Notes: a model not told the origin generated them from the letters alone. Counted from the first letter of the stretch, positions 32,957 through 41,976 are shown. The stretch is DNA of 64,000 nucleotides from Companilactobacillus ginsenosidimutans (GCF_001050475.1 NZ_CP012034.1:2046001-2110000), one strand, 5' to 3'. Numbers and translations are program-made.

Positions 32957-33718
32957 TTGACCACGAAAGCTGTTAAACTCGGAAGAACTGAATTGGGAGT
33001 TGGACGTCCCAAAATTGCGGTGCCAATAACCGGGCATACACAGGAAGATATAATTGCTCAAGCAGAAAAAATTTATCCTGAGCAACCTGATATAGTCGAA
33101 TGGAGAATCGATTTTTTTGATGACGTGACATCTAAGGGATTATTAAAAAATGCTGCAGTATCACTTCGTACAGCGTTAAAGGATATCCCCATCTTGACGA
33201 CTTTTAGAACAAAAGGTGAGGGTGGAGAAACTTTATTGAGTGATCAAGAATATTTTGATATTTGTAGAAATATTCTAGAATTTAATCAGACTGATGCTTT
33301 AGATGTTGAACTTTATCACGATACAGAATCGGTGAAATCAATTGTTTCTGAAGCTTCGGAGGCTGGTGTGGTTACAATAATGAGTAATCACGATTTCGAT
33401 AAAACACCTGAACAAGATGATATGGTTGATCGACTTGTTCAAATGGAAAAGTTGGGAGCAGATGTCGCTAAGATCGCTGTTATGCCACATTCAACTGATG
33501 ACGTATTGAAATTAATGAGTGCGACTAATCAAGCTCAAAATACGCTTTCCACACCGGTCATTACAATGTCGATGGGTGATTTAGGCAAAGTTACCAGATT
33601 ATCAGGTGAGGTATTTGGTTCTACAGTAACCTTTGCAACAGTAGGTGCTGCTTCAGCACCTGGTCAAATCCCGTTAACTAATTTGCGTCAGGAACTGGAT
33701 GACTTGAAGTTAAACTAA
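32957..33718 (+). CDS. aroD: 3-dehydroquinate dehydratase, type I
   Basis: The 253-residue protein is a class I dehydroquinase, which forms a Schiff base between its substrate and a lysine. The conserved EWRIDFF strand, the catalytic His in IMSNHDFDKTP and the Schiff-base Lys in GADVAKIAVMP are all visible. Translation starts at TTG (32957) behind AAAGAGGGA; 15 bp separate it from aroE, so the two are co-transcribed. With AroE it can convert quinate or dehydroquinate to shikimate. Confidence 0.92.
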   Translation: MTTKAVKLGRTELGVGRPKIAVPITGHTQEDIIAQAEKIYPEQPDIVEWRIDFFDDVTSKGLLKNAAVSLRTALKDIPILTTFRTKGEGGETLLSDQEYFDICRNILEFNQTDALDVELYHDTESVKSIVSEASEAGVVTIMSNHDFDKTPEQDDMVDRLVQMEKLGADVAKIAVMPHSTDDVLKLMSATNQAQNTLSTPVITMSMGDLGKVTRLSGEVFGSTVTFATVGAASAPGQIPLTNLRQELDDLKLN

Positions 33719-33733
33719 TTAATGATTATGTAA

Positions 33734-33770
33734 AAATAGCGTCTTGTCAGAGGATGACAGGACGCTATTT
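33734..33770 (+). terminator. Terminator of aroE-aroD
   Basis: AAATAGCGTCTTGTC and GACAGGACGCTATTT form a long stem followed by CTTT. Confidence 0.82.
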
Positions 33771-33821
33771 CTTTAGGAAGGAATGTGAACTCTTGCTGAC
33801 TATTTTAGCCATCCAGGCTAC

Positions 33822-34478
33822 TTACTCCAAACGGCTAAAAGCTAAGAGTTGTAATGCTATTAATAAAATTATTGCTAATATCCAATTCCAGGCGGGGATT
33901 GGATATTTTTTGTAGTGAGTTCTTGGGGTGAGCTCACTGAATCCGTGTGACTGCATTGCTTGTGCTAAATTATCTGACCATCTAATTGAAACCAGAATTG
34001 ATTTGAAAAATATTTCTGGTGACCAAACGTGCAAGACTTCGCCTCGCATCATCGCCGCAATTTTCATCTGCTTAACAGTTTGAACAACACGTGGTGCGAA
34101 GTTAAATGCGCCCAATGTTCCGTAAACAAATTTAGAAGGGATATGGGCATTTTGCTCCAGAGAACCCAATAAATCATCAACTGTAACTGTGAAAGTCAGA
34201 ACCCCTCCAAGTGCGATATAGGCATAAATTCTGGTTGAAAGAAGCCAAGCACTGTGAAGTGAATCACCTGAACCATGCAAATAAAATGAAAACCAAGTTC
34301 CCATTACGGGGATGATTGGTACAATTAACAGCCATAATAATCTTTTAGGATTTATCCGCTTGATCAACAGGTAAATTAGACCGAGTAACGCGATTATGAT
34401 ATTTGCTAAATAACTTTGCATGAATGCAAGTTCGAAACTGGCGATTAAGACTAATGCTAATTTAAGAGATGGATTCAA
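33822..34478 (-). CDS. ykoC: ECF transporter T component (YkoC-like)
   Basis: I choose the TTG at 34476-34478, behind GGAGGTGG, giving 218 residues beginning NPSLKLALVLIASFELAFMQ. The first possible start at 34502 would overlap the ATPase gene by 41 bp and has no ribosome site. The protein has about five membrane segments and the coupling-helix region ARVVQTVKQMKIAAMMRGE, characteristic of EcfT. With YkoD and YkoE it forms an importer for a thiamine precursor such as hydroxymethylpyrimidine. It overlaps ykoD by 17 bp and is the last gene of the TPP-riboswitch-controlled operon. Confidence 0.87.
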   Translation of the reverse strand: MNPSLKLALVLIASFELAFMQSYLANIIIALLGLIYLLIKRINPKRLLWLLIVPIIPVMGTWFSFYLHGSGDSLHSAWLLSTRIYAYIALGGVLTFTVTVDDLLGSLEQNAHIPSKFVYGTLGAFNFAPRVVQTVKQMKIAAMMRGEVLHVWSPEIFFKSILVSIRWSDNLAQAMQSHGFSELTPRTHYKKYPIPAWNWILAIILLIALQLLAFSRLE

Positions 34479-35898
34479 AGTTAGCCACCTCCGAATATTC
34501 AAGAGTCTGATTGCGTAGTTCTAAATGATAGTCGAAGAAATTATTTAAACCACTTAATTGATGACTAATCAGTAAAATGGTTTGATTTTGTCTTTCAGAT
34601 ATTTCTTTTATCATTGTCATAACAACAAGGGCTGAATCTATATCTAATCCGGCCAGAGGTTCATCCAATAATAATACTGGTGTACCCAAAATCAACATCT
34701 CAAAGATTTGAAGTTTCTTTTTTTGACCACCAGATAGTTGATAAACAACATGATCTTTTAATTGATCTAATTTTAGTTTTAGTAAATAATTATCGACCGC
34801 TTTTGAAGTCCAAAAGTCTTTGAAATCAGTATATTTTAGACTCAAATCAATCTCTTCTTGGACTGTTAGTTTAAGATATTGCATCTGCGAATCTTGGAAA
34901 ACAAAACCAATTTGTCTCGCAAATTTTCTTTGATTGTATTTCAAGATGTTTTTATCTTGATAATTTATTTGGCCCTTAAAATCATGTAGACGGGTAAGTG
35001 CAGAGAAGAAGGTAGATTTTCCAGTACCATTTTCACCGGTCAGTAATATCATCTTATTTTTGAAAATCGAAAAGGAGGTATCGGCGAGTAAAGTCTTTGA
35101 ACCGTTTTGTAAATGAAGGTTTTGGATATTTATAATATTGCCTTCATTTTTTTCGATAGGGAGATCAAAAGTAAGCTTACAACTGTTTGACTGGTAACGA
35201 CTGAACACATTGCTCTGATTAGTAATATGTTCAAGTGTTCCGTCTTGAAAGTGGTACAAATTATCTATCAATTCCTGGTAACCGTTTAAATCATGATCAG
35301 TAATTAAGATGGTTTTACCATCGTTAACTTGGAGGTCTTTAAGTAGTGAAAGCAATTGCCCTCGAGATTTCATGTCAATTGATGCAAAAGGTTCATCCAG
35401 CATAATGAAATCAGCATCCATTGCTAATGTGATGGCAATGGAAACTTTTTGCAATTCTCCACCAGATAATGTATCGATTTTACGTTCTTTGAAACCAGAT
35501 ATACCAACTCTTTTAAGTGAACTATCAATAATGTTATCGATATCAGAGCTTGGTATTCCAATGTTTTCCAATGTAAAAATAAATTCATTTTTGACGGTTG
35601 TCATTGAGAATTGATCAATTGGATTTTGAAATAATATTGCTACGTGCCGTGATACTTTTTGAATATCCCAATCACTAGTATCTTTGCCATCCAGAAACAT
35701 TTCACCACTAGACAAATGTCCCGAATATTCTGGATATAAACCAGCAATAATTTTCATTAAAGTTGATTTACCACATCCTGAAGCCCCATACAAAATGTTG
35801 AAAGTTCCAGTTTTTAAAGTGAAATCCAGATTCTTGATGATATCAGGTTCGTCATTCTTATATCTAAATGTTAAATTTTTTATTGCTAGTTTATCCAT
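34462..35898 (-). CDS. ykoD: Double-domain ABC ATPase of ECF thiamine-precursor transporter (YkoD-like)
   Basis: The 478-residue protein fuses two ABC ATPase domains. The first has Walker A GASGCGKST, LSGGELQK and LDEPFASID. The second has Walker A GENGTGKST, LSGGQKKK and LDEPLAGLD. A fused pair is characteristic of YkoD-type energising subunits. It drives uptake through the YkoC and YkoE membrane proteins. It lies 8 bp after ykoE and overlaps ykoC. Confidence 0.9.
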   Translation of the reverse strand: MDKLAIKNLTFRYKNDEPDIIKNLDFTLKTGTFNILYGASGCGKSTLMKIIAGLYPEYSGHLSSGEMFLDGKDTSDWDIQKVSRHVAILFQNPIDQFSMTTVKNEFIFTLENIGIPSSDIDNIIDSSLKRVGISGFKERKIDTLSGGELQKVSIAITLAMDADFIMLDEPFASIDMKSRGQLLSLLKDLQVNDGKTILITDHDLNGYQELIDNLYHFQDGTLEHITNQSNVFSRYQSNSCKLTFDLPIEKNEGNIINIQNLHLQNGSKTLLADTSFSIFKNKMILLTGENGTGKSTFFSALTRLHDFKGQINYQDKNILKYNQRKFARQIGFVFQDSQMQYLKLTVQEEIDLSLKYTDFKDFWTSKAVDNYLLKLKLDQLKDHVVYQLSGGQKKKLQIFEMLILGTPVLLLDEPLAGLDIDSALVVMTMIKEISERQNQTILLISHQLSGLNNFFDYHLELRNQTLEYSEVANFESIS

Positions 35899-35906
35899 AC
35901 CGTCAC

Positions 35907-36497
35907 CTAATCTCGGTTCAAGATACCTGATTTTTCAACTAATTTGTTGATCCAGTAAACCAAGATGCCGGCAAAGAATCCGATTGAGATGAAACGAACG
36001 ATGAATAAAATAATTAAGAATCCAAAATTATATTTTAGGTATCCTTCACTGATCAAACTCCAGCCGAAGGATACAACTGTACCTGTGATTGCTGATAGGA
36101 GTAAACCAAATTTGTCGAATCTTCTGTAACCGGTCATTGTGAATCCAAGTCCACTACCTACACCTTGAATTAATCCAGAAATCAAGGTTGCGGCTCCCCA
36201 TTGACCACCTAAAATCATTTCGACAAAACTACCTAGAATTTCACCGATTGTACAGGCAAGTACTTTTCTAGTTAACATCGCTGCTAATGGACCGGCAATC
36301 ATCCATAATCCCAATAATAGGTCATTAGCTACGGGTGCTAACCCTACTGCTGATAACCCAGCCAATAGGAAGTTGTATGAAAGACTAGTTGCAAAAAAGA
36401 TTGCACCACAGAAAACACCTGTTAATGCGATAAAGGCAACGTCTCTCAACGAGTAATTAAAAATTGAAGATTTGGTTCTTGAACTTTGTCTGTTCAT
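35907..36497 (-). CDS. ykoE: ECF transporter substrate-binding S component (YkoE-like)
   Basis: The 196-residue protein has about five to six membrane segments and matches YkoE: SLRDVAFIALTGVFCGAIFF near the N-terminus, GQWGAATLISGLIQGVGSGLGF and a C-terminal LVYWINKLVEKSG. YkoE binds thiamine or its hydroxymethylpyrimidine precursor. It is the first gene after a TPP riboswitch with an intrinsic terminator, so the whole ykoEDC operon is repressed when thiamine pyrophosphate is plentiful. Confidence 0.9.
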   Translation of the reverse strand: MNRQSSRTKSSIFNYSLRDVAFIALTGVFCGAIFFATSLSYNFLLAGLSAVGLAPVANDLLLGLWMIAGPLAAMLTRKVLACTIGEILGSFVEMILGGQWGAATLISGLIQGVGSGLGFTMTGYRRFDKFGLLLSAITGTVVSFGWSLISEGYLKYNFGFLIILFIVRFISIGFFAGILVYWINKLVEKSGILNRD

Positions 36498-36567
36498 AGT
36501 AAATCTGTCCCCTCAAAAAAGTTTTGTTAAAAGCTCCTTGAAAGAATATATTCACGAGGCGAAAAAA

Positions 36568-36606
36568 GACCAACCATTTATCTGCGTGTGCAAAAAATAG
36601 TTGGCC
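36568..36606 (-). terminator. Riboswitch-controlled terminator before ykoE
   Basis: On the minus strand GGCCAACTATTT and AAATGGTTGGTC pair (with G-U wobbles), followed by TTTTTT. It lies between the TPP aptamer and ykoE and is the expression platform. Confidence 0.82.
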
Positions 36607-36620
36607 CCTAAATTATCCAA

Positions 36621-36692
36621 TATCTTCCTACACTAATATTAATTAGATCAGGTTCAATGGGTTTAATCTCAGCCTTGCGGCACCCCAGATAT
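36621..36692 (-). ncRNA. TPP riboswitch (transcription-terminating) of ykoEDC
   Basis: The minus strand carries the THI-box hallmarks in order: CTGGGGTGCC, GGCTGAGATTAAACCC, TTGAACCTGATC and GTGTAGGAAGA. It precedes ykoE and an intrinsic terminator. Confidence 0.93.
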
Positions 36693-36851
36693 ATTTTTCG
36701 AAGAATGTTATAACAATTGCAAGCTTATCATGTAGCTCATGACGTGTAAAGCTAGTTATATTTATAGCAATTAAACGAATAATCGTTAAATCAATATTTT
36801 TCAGTATAAAATATGAAAACATGATATGATTACTCCAATCAAATATTAATC

Positions 36852-36933
36852 GCTAGGGGTGCATTAAAAATGCTGAGATTGTAAATGCCAATCCCTTTGA
36901 ACCTGATTTGGTCAAAACCAACGTAGGAAAGTG
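36852..36933 (+). ncRNA. TPP riboswitch of tenA
   Basis: The plus strand carries CTAGGGGTGC, TGCTGAGATTG, ATCCCTTTGAACCTGAT and CGTAGGAAAGTG in the order of a THI-box aptamer. It precedes the TenA gene by about 50 bp, with a hairpin that covers the ribosome site and no terminator. Confidence 0.93.
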
Positions 36934-36938
36934 ATAAT

Positions 36939-36972
36939 CCTTGCAGATTGATATTTGAAATATCAAGCAAGG
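36939..36972 (+). promoter_or_regulatory. Ribosome-site-sequestering hairpin before tenA
   Basis: CCTTGC (36939-36944) pairs with GCAAGG (36967-36972) and GATATT with AATATC inside it. The right arm contains the AAGG of the AAGGTGG ribosome site of tenA. No T-run follows, so translational control is indicated. Confidence 0.65.
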
Positions 36973-36983
36973 TGGAATATAAA

Positions 36984-37661
36984 ATGGAATTTTCTGAAAG
37001 ACTAATTAAAAAAGGCCAGCCGATTTTGAAACAAATATTGAAACATCCTTTCGTTGAAGGAATAGGTCAGGGAGATGTTTCAAAAGATGCGTTGGCTTTT
37101 TATGTTGGGCAAGATTTTAATTATCTAAATGCATTTATGAAAGTTTATGCTGCAGCAATACAGAAATCCAATAGTCGTGATCAAATTCAACTTTTTACTA
37201 ATCAAATCGAATTTACTTTGAACAGTGAAATCCAACCACACATCGATTTTTGTAAGGTCGCAGGTATTGAGTACTCGACAGTCCAGAATGATAAGCAAGC
37301 GCCAATGACATACCTATACAACGAGCACATGTATAATGCGGCAAGAACAGGAGACTTGATAGACGTTGTTGCATCTATGTTGCCATGTCCTTGGACATAT
37401 TCAGTTATTGGGGAAACTTTGATTGAGCAGGGATCCTCGACAGAATCCAATCCATTTAAATCGTGGATTGATTTTTATGCTGGTGTTAACAGTGAAGATA
37501 AAATGTTGAGTGTTCAGTTGTTTGATATTTTGGATTTGGAAGCAAGTAAATATAGTGATGAAAAACTAAAAGAAGTTGAAGATAGATTTCTGAAAAGCTG
37601 TGAACTCGAATGGCATTTTTGGGATCAAGCTTATTATCAACGTGATTGGAAATTTGTATAA
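36984..37661 (+). CDS. tenA: TenA family thiamine salvage protein (aminopyrimidine aminohydrolase type)
   Basis: The ATG at 36984, 8 bases after AAGGTGG, gives 225 residues; an in-frame start 12 codons earlier lies inside the regulatory hairpin and is not used. TenA landmarks are HPFVEGIGQGDVSKDALAFYVGQD, the active-site Cys in LPCPWTYSVIGE (family catalytic Cys) and ELEWHFWDQAY at the C-terminus. TenA II-type enzymes regenerate hydroxymethylpyrimidine from degraded thiamine. The gene is divergent from ykoEDC; both are under TPP riboswitches, matching salvage of the same precursor. Confidence 0.9.
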   Translation: MEFSERLIKKGQPILKQILKHPFVEGIGQGDVSKDALAFYVGQDFNYLNAFMKVYAAAIQKSNSRDQIQLFTNQIEFTLNSEIQPHIDFCKVAGIEYSTVQNDKQAPMTYLYNEHMYNAARTGDLIDVVASMLPCPWTYSVIGETLIEQGSSTESNPFKSWIDFYAGVNSEDKMLSVQLFDILDLEASKYSDEKLKEVEDRFLKSCELEWHFWDQAYYQRDWKFV

Positions 37662-37689
37662 AAAAAGGTATCCGATAGGATACCTTTTT
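37662..37689. terminator. Bidirectional terminator between tenA and the glucosidase gene
   Basis: AAAAAGGTATCC and GGATACCTTTTT form a perfect 12-bp stem with a 4-nt loop. Confidence 0.88.
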
Positions 37690-37692
37690 GAG

Positions 37693-39363
37693 TTAGTCAA
37701 ATAAATAAACATTAGTTTCATATGGTCTAAGTGCCGTACCTTGATTCTCTGAATAGTTACCAATCAAACGTTTGCCGTCTGCTTGTTGATAGTCTCGTTC
37801 AACTGATTTATCGGTAAAGTTACTGATAACTAACAAAGTTTTACCTTCATAGTGGCGACGATAAGCAAATACTTCATTGTCCTCAGGATCGATTTCTTCA
37901 TAATTTCCGTAAGTAATTAAATCACTATTATGACGTAAGCTGATTAACTGACGATAGTAATTATAAATTGAGTCTGGATCGTCAACTTGGCTCTTGGCGT
38001 TGATTTCCTTGTAATTAGGATTCAGTGCAAACCAAGGTCTTCCAGTTGTAAATCCAGCGTTATCAGAATCGTCCCATTGCATAGGTGTTCTGGCGTTGTC
38101 ACGTGACATATTTTCCAAATATTTCAGCATGGTTGGACCATCGACAGCCTTATCTTTTTCGACCAATTGATGGTAAGCATTGATACTTTCGATGTCTTCA
38201 TATTGGTCGAGAGATTTGTAGTGAACGTTGGTCTCGCCCAATTCTTCACCTTCATAGACGTAAGGTGTTCCTTGCATCATGTGAAGAGTTGTCCCAAGCA
38301 TTTTGGCTGCTGTAACACGATATTTTGGATTATCTGTTGCAAACCGAGAAACAGCACGTGGTTGGTCGTGATTATTCCAGTAAAGACTGTTCCAGCCCTT
38401 ACCATCAAGCTCAGTTTCCCAACGGGATAAAGCTTTTTTCAGGTCGACCAATTTGATAGGCTGGTCGTTCCACTTACCCAAACGTTTGTCAGGATTAGCT
38501 GCTAAATCAACATGTTCGAATTGGAAAACCATGTTCAATTCATTGGACTTCAATCCGGTGTATTCAATAGCGTCCTCAGGCGTTGAACCAGGCATTTCGC
38601 CAACGGTCATAATATCGTATTTCGAAAGAACTTCGTCATTCATTTCATGTAAAAATTCATTCAAACGTGGACCGTCAGATACTAGTGGTTCAACATTTCC
38701 ATAGGAGGAACCTGCAGCTTGGGGAGCATCAGGCAATCCAGCAGGCTTGGATATTAAGTTGATAACATCCATTCTGAAACCGTCAATACCTTTATCAAGC
38801 CAGAATTTCATCAAGCTGTACACTTCTTGTCTGACTTTAGGATTTTCCCAATTCAAATCAGGCTGTCCTGGAGCAAACAAGTGGAGGTAATATTGACCAC
38901 GTTTTGGTTCGTAAGTCCAAGCTGGGCCTGAGAAGTAAGAACCCCAATTGTTTGGTGCATGTCCATCAACGGGATCACGCCAAATATAATAATCTGAGTA
39001 AGAATTATCTTTTGACTGACGGCTTTGTTCAAACCATTCGTGTTTGTCAGAAGTGTGGTTAACAACTAAATCCATAACAATTTTTAAATCATCTTTATGT
39101 GCGGTATCAAGCATTTTGTCGAAGTCATCCATGCTGCCATAAACATCTTGGATTGAGCGATAATCACTAATATCGTAGCCATTATCTTTGTCAGGTGATT
39201 TGTAAATTGGATTAAGCCAAATTACATCAGCACCTAACTTTTTAATATATGGCAAACGTTGTGTTAGTCCAGGTAGGTCACCGACTCCGTCACCATTACT
39301 ATCTTGATAACTACGTGTATAAACTTGATAAACGACTGAACCTTGCCACCAATTTTTTGTCAT
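37693..39363 (-). CDS. GH13 alpha-glucosidase, oligo-1,6-glucosidase type
   Basis: The 556-residue protein has all GH13 regions: VMDLVVNHTSD (I), GIDGFRMDVINLISK (II, nucleophile Asp), VGEMPG (III, acid/base Glu) and WNNHDQPR (IV). Val after the nucleophile in region II is the marker of alpha-1,6 specificity in GH13_31 (isomaltase, oligo-1,6-glucosidase, dextran glucosidase), while Ala or Thr marks alpha-1,4 enzymes. The enzyme is predicted cytosolic (no signal peptide) and would hydrolyse isomaltose, panose or isomalto-oligosaccharides. It lies 2 bp after the sugar transporter gene, in one operon under a LacI regulator. Confidence 0.88.
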   Translation of the reverse strand: MTKNWWQGSVVYQVYTRSYQDSNGDGVGDLPGLTQRLPYIKKLGADVIWLNPIYKSPDKDNGYDISDYRSIQDVYGSMDDFDKMLDTAHKDDLKIVMDLVVNHTSDKHEWFEQSRQSKDNSYSDYYIWRDPVDGHAPNNWGSYFSGPAWTYEPKRGQYYLHLFAPGQPDLNWENPKVRQEVYSLMKFWLDKGIDGFRMDVINLISKPAGLPDAPQAAGSSYGNVEPLVSDGPRLNEFLHEMNDEVLSKYDIMTVGEMPGSTPEDAIEYTGLKSNELNMVFQFEHVDLAANPDKRLGKWNDQPIKLVDLKKALSRWETELDGKGWNSLYWNNHDQPRAVSRFATDNPKYRVTAAKMLGTTLHMMQGTPYVYEGEELGETNVHYKSLDQYEDIESINAYHQLVEKDKAVDGPTMLKYLENMSRDNARTPMQWDDSDNAGFTTGRPWFALNPNYKEINAKSQVDDPDSIYNYYRQLISLRHNSDLITYGNYEEIDPEDNEVFAYRRHYEGKTLLVISNFTDKSVERDYQQADGKRLIGNYSENQGTALRPYETNVYLFD

Positions 39364-39365
39364 AA

Positions 39366-40775
39366 CTACATTTCCTCCTCAGTTTTATTTGATAAAGATG
39401 GATGAATAACGCTGACTGCTAAAGAGCCAATTAAGAGTGCTCCTCCGGCAACAGCAATCATTCCGGGCATTGATTTTCCGACCATTGGGAAAATCACAAA
39501 GCTTAGTAATGAAGCAATAATTTGTGGTAAACAAATTCCACAATTGAATAATCCGAGATAAGCACCTTCGTTTTCACCGTTCAATGATTCTGTGAAAAGT
39601 GAAAGTGGTTGCGTTTGCATTGTTAGATACCAAATTCCAATTAGTACGAATGGAACGATTAATAGAAGTTGATTGTGGATGAAGAAAATTGATACAAATC
39701 CTAATCCACCAAGGATCAAACTTACTCTTAACCAGAATTTACGTTGGGTTGGTTTTGTGTGGGATAGAACTGCAAACCCCCAAACAACAGCGGCGATTGA
39801 TTGAACACAAGTCATGATTCCAAACCAATTACCGGCAGCTTGATAGCCAGCTGAAGATGCATTAGAAGTGTGCCAAACATTCTGCGCAATCGCACCAGTT
39901 CCGTATGTGCACAAATATTGGAACGCGAACCAGTTGAAAATCTGCACTACAAAAATTTCCCAAAAAGATTTTGGAGCTGTCTTAACTAATTTCCAGAGGC
40001 TGACGGATTTCTTGTGTGCGTTGACGTCGATGTGATGATAGCCGGCATAAGTTGCTGGATCATATTCGTGGACGGAGAAGATTGTGTAGAAAGCTGTGAT
40101 TAAAAGAATTCCTGCTCCGATATAAAATGCTAATCGAAGTGATAGTGGAACTGTTCCTTTGGCGGCAACGTTTGAAACACCAAACCATGTTAATGCGAAG
40201 GGGAGAATTGTTGCTAAAACTCCACCTAGGTTTGAAAATGATTGTTGCCATGACCATGCTAAGTCTTTTTGATCTTCGTTAACCATGTCACCAATGATCA
40301 TTTTGAATGGTTGCATACAAACATTAGAAGACAAGTCCATAAATAAGACTGATATTGCACCGAACCAAAGGGCTGCAACTGAAGCAAATCCGAGTCCAAA
40401 GTTTCCACCATTTGGTAAGAGAATCATTACTAGAGCGGCGATTGGAGCACCAATTAACAAGTAAGGCATCCGACGTCCGAACTTATTCCAAGTTCGATCG
40501 GAATATTTACCGATTAAAGGCTGGACAATCATTCCGGCAAGTGGTGGCAGAATGAAGAAGAATCCTAGTTTCGTTGGATCAGCACCGATGGTTTGGAAAA
40601 TTCTTCCCATCTGTGATGATTGCAACGAGAACGCCATGTTGACTCCAAAAAATCCGAAAGTCATTGCGAAAATTGTTCCCATTGATAAATTTGGTAGTGA
40701 GTTTTTTGAAACTGAGTTTTTGACCGAAGCTTTTTTGGTAGGTATATCAGTTTCGAGTGCTTTATTATCGACCAT
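39366..40775 (-). CDS. SLC45/GPH-like MFS sugar transporter
   Basis: The ATG at 40773-40775 follows AGGGGGA, giving 469 residues. There are 12 predicted membrane segments, with the loop motif GKYSDRTWNKFGRRMPYLLIG, which is typical of SLC45-type and GPH-type disaccharide carriers. With the downstream oligo-1,6-glucosidase it probably imports maltose, isomaltose or a related glucoside by proton symport without phosphorylation. Three LacI-type palindromes lie upstream. An extension of 16 codons upstream of the chosen start is open but overlaps the operator region. Confidence 0.82.
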   Translation of the reverse strand: MVDNKALETDIPTKKASVKNSVSKNSLPNLSMGTIFAMTFGFFGVNMAFSLQSSQMGRIFQTIGADPTKLGFFFILPPLAGMIVQPLIGKYSDRTWNKFGRRMPYLLIGAPIAALVMILLPNGGNFGLGFASVAALWFGAISVLFMDLSSNVCMQPFKMIIGDMVNEDQKDLAWSWQQSFSNLGGVLATILPFALTWFGVSNVAAKGTVPLSLRLAFYIGAGILLITAFYTIFSVHEYDPATYAGYHHIDVNAHKKSVSLWKLVKTAPKSFWEIFVVQIFNWFAFQYLCTYGTGAIAQNVWHTSNASSAGYQAAGNWFGIMTCVQSIAAVVWGFAVLSHTKPTQRKFWLRVSLILGGLGFVSIFFIHNQLLLIVPFVLIGIWYLTMQTQPLSLFTESLNGENEGAYLGLFNCGICLPQIIASLLSFVIFPMVGKSMPGMIAVAGGALLIGSLAVSVIHPSLSNKTEEEM

Positions 40776-40818
40776 AAGTAGTCCCCCTAAAAACTTATTT
40801 GTATTTTTGAAAATGTAT

Positions 40819-40834
40819 TGCAACCGGTTTCATT
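40819..40834. promoter_or_regulatory. LacI-family operator 1
   Basis: TTGCAACCGGTTTCAT contains the palindrome AACCGGTT with a central CG, in the leader or promoter of the sugar transporter. Confidence 0.55.
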
Positions 40835-40852
40835 GATGATAGTAACATTTTA

Positions 40853-40868
40853 CACAAACGTTTACAAT
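40853..40868. promoter_or_regulatory. LacI-family operator 2
   Basis: ACACAAACGTTTACAA contains AAACGTTT; also resembles a cre site. Confidence 0.6.
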
Positions 40869-40883
40869 GGCTTTGTATCAAAA

Positions 40884-40899
40884 ACACAAACGTTTGCGT
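40884..40899. promoter_or_regulatory. LacI-family operator 3
   Basis: ACACAAACGTTTGCGT contains the 10-bp palindrome CAAACGTTTG. It is 31 bp from operator 2 (start to start), about three helical turns, and lies between the divergent promoters. Confidence 0.62.
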
Positions 40900-40968
40900 A
40901 GAAATATACATTTCAAGACGCTAATAGAGTAGAATAGAGATTAACAAATATAAGAGGAGGAATTTGCC

Positions 40969-41976
40969 TTGGCTGCAACTATTAAAGATATCGCTCTAAA
41001 AGCCGGAGTATCGGCTGCAACAGTTTCACGAGTTCTCACTAACAAAGAGGGCTTTTTTGGTGATAAGACTGCCAAGAAAGTGCGGGACGCTGCCAAAGAG
41101 TTAGGCTATCGGAAAAACACGTCGGCAATGGAATTAGTAACCAAAAAAAGTAATGATCTAGCAGTTATCGTCAACGCCACTAAGACAAATTTCTCCAATT
41201 CAATCATTGACGGAATTCAAGAAACCGCCTTCCCTGAAAATTTGAACGTCATCATTTTATATGCCGGGGATGAAGATTCTGAACGACAAAAAAGAGCCAT
41301 CAACACAGTGGTTGAGCGCTCAGTAATGGGAGTTTTATTGTTATCAGTTGATTTAGCACCAGAGAATTTGGAAATTTTGCAGTCAGCAAACATACCATTT
41401 TGTTTCCTATCAATTTCCTTAGATGAACGAAACTTGCCATTTATCAGTTCTGATGATTTCCAAATAGGCTATCAAGCGACTAAATATTTAATCGATCAAG
41501 GGCACACAAAAATTGGACTGGCCGGACTAGATTATCAACACACAATTACTGGAACACTAAGACTAAATGGCTACAAAAAAGCTCTTTCCGATGCAAAAAT
41601 CAAATTTGACGAGGATTGGTTATCTGAGGGCGATTACAGTTACGAAGCAGGTAAAAATACCATGTCTAAATACACTGCAAAAACTAATCTAACAGCAGTA
41701 GTCTGTGGAAGTGACTGGGCAGCAATCGGGGTAATGAACGAGGCAAGAAGCCTAGGGCTTTCAGTCCCCGAGAACATATCAATAGTAGCAATCGATGGAA
41801 CAGAACTATGCAAAATAGTCCAACCTCAACTAACCAGCGTCACCCAAAGTTTCTACGAAATGGGAGTATCAGGTGTAAATTGGTTACTGAATAAGGAAAC
41901 ACGAACCGAGCAATCAATCACACCAATAGAAATACATAGTCGACAAAGTGTAAGAAGGTTGACGATGAATGATTAA
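40969..41976 (+). CDS. LacI family transcriptional regulator (MalR-like)
   Basis: Translation starts at TTG (40969) behind AAGAGGAGG. The 335-residue protein begins with the LacI HTH, ATIKDIALKAGVSAATVSRVLTNKE, followed by the hinge helix and a periplasmic-binding-like effector domain (about 60-330). It is divergent from the sugar transporter/glucosidase operon and lies next to three palindromic operators, so it very likely represses that operon and itself until a sugar binds. Confidence 0.9.
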   Translation: MAATIKDIALKAGVSAATVSRVLTNKEGFFGDKTAKKVRDAAKELGYRKNTSAMELVTKKSNDLAVIVNATKTNFSNSIIDGIQETAFPENLNVIILYAGDEDSERQKRAINTVVERSVMGVLLLSVDLAPENLEILQSANIPFCFLSISLDERNLPFISSDDFQIGYQATKYLIDQGHTKIGLAGLDYQHTITGTLRLNGYKKALSDAKIKFDEDWLSEGDYSYEAGKNTMSKYTAKTNLTAVVCGSDWAAIGVMNEARSLGLSVPENISIVAIDGTELCKIVQPQLTSVTQSFYEMGVSGVNWLLNKETRTEQSITPIEIHSRQSVRRLTMND

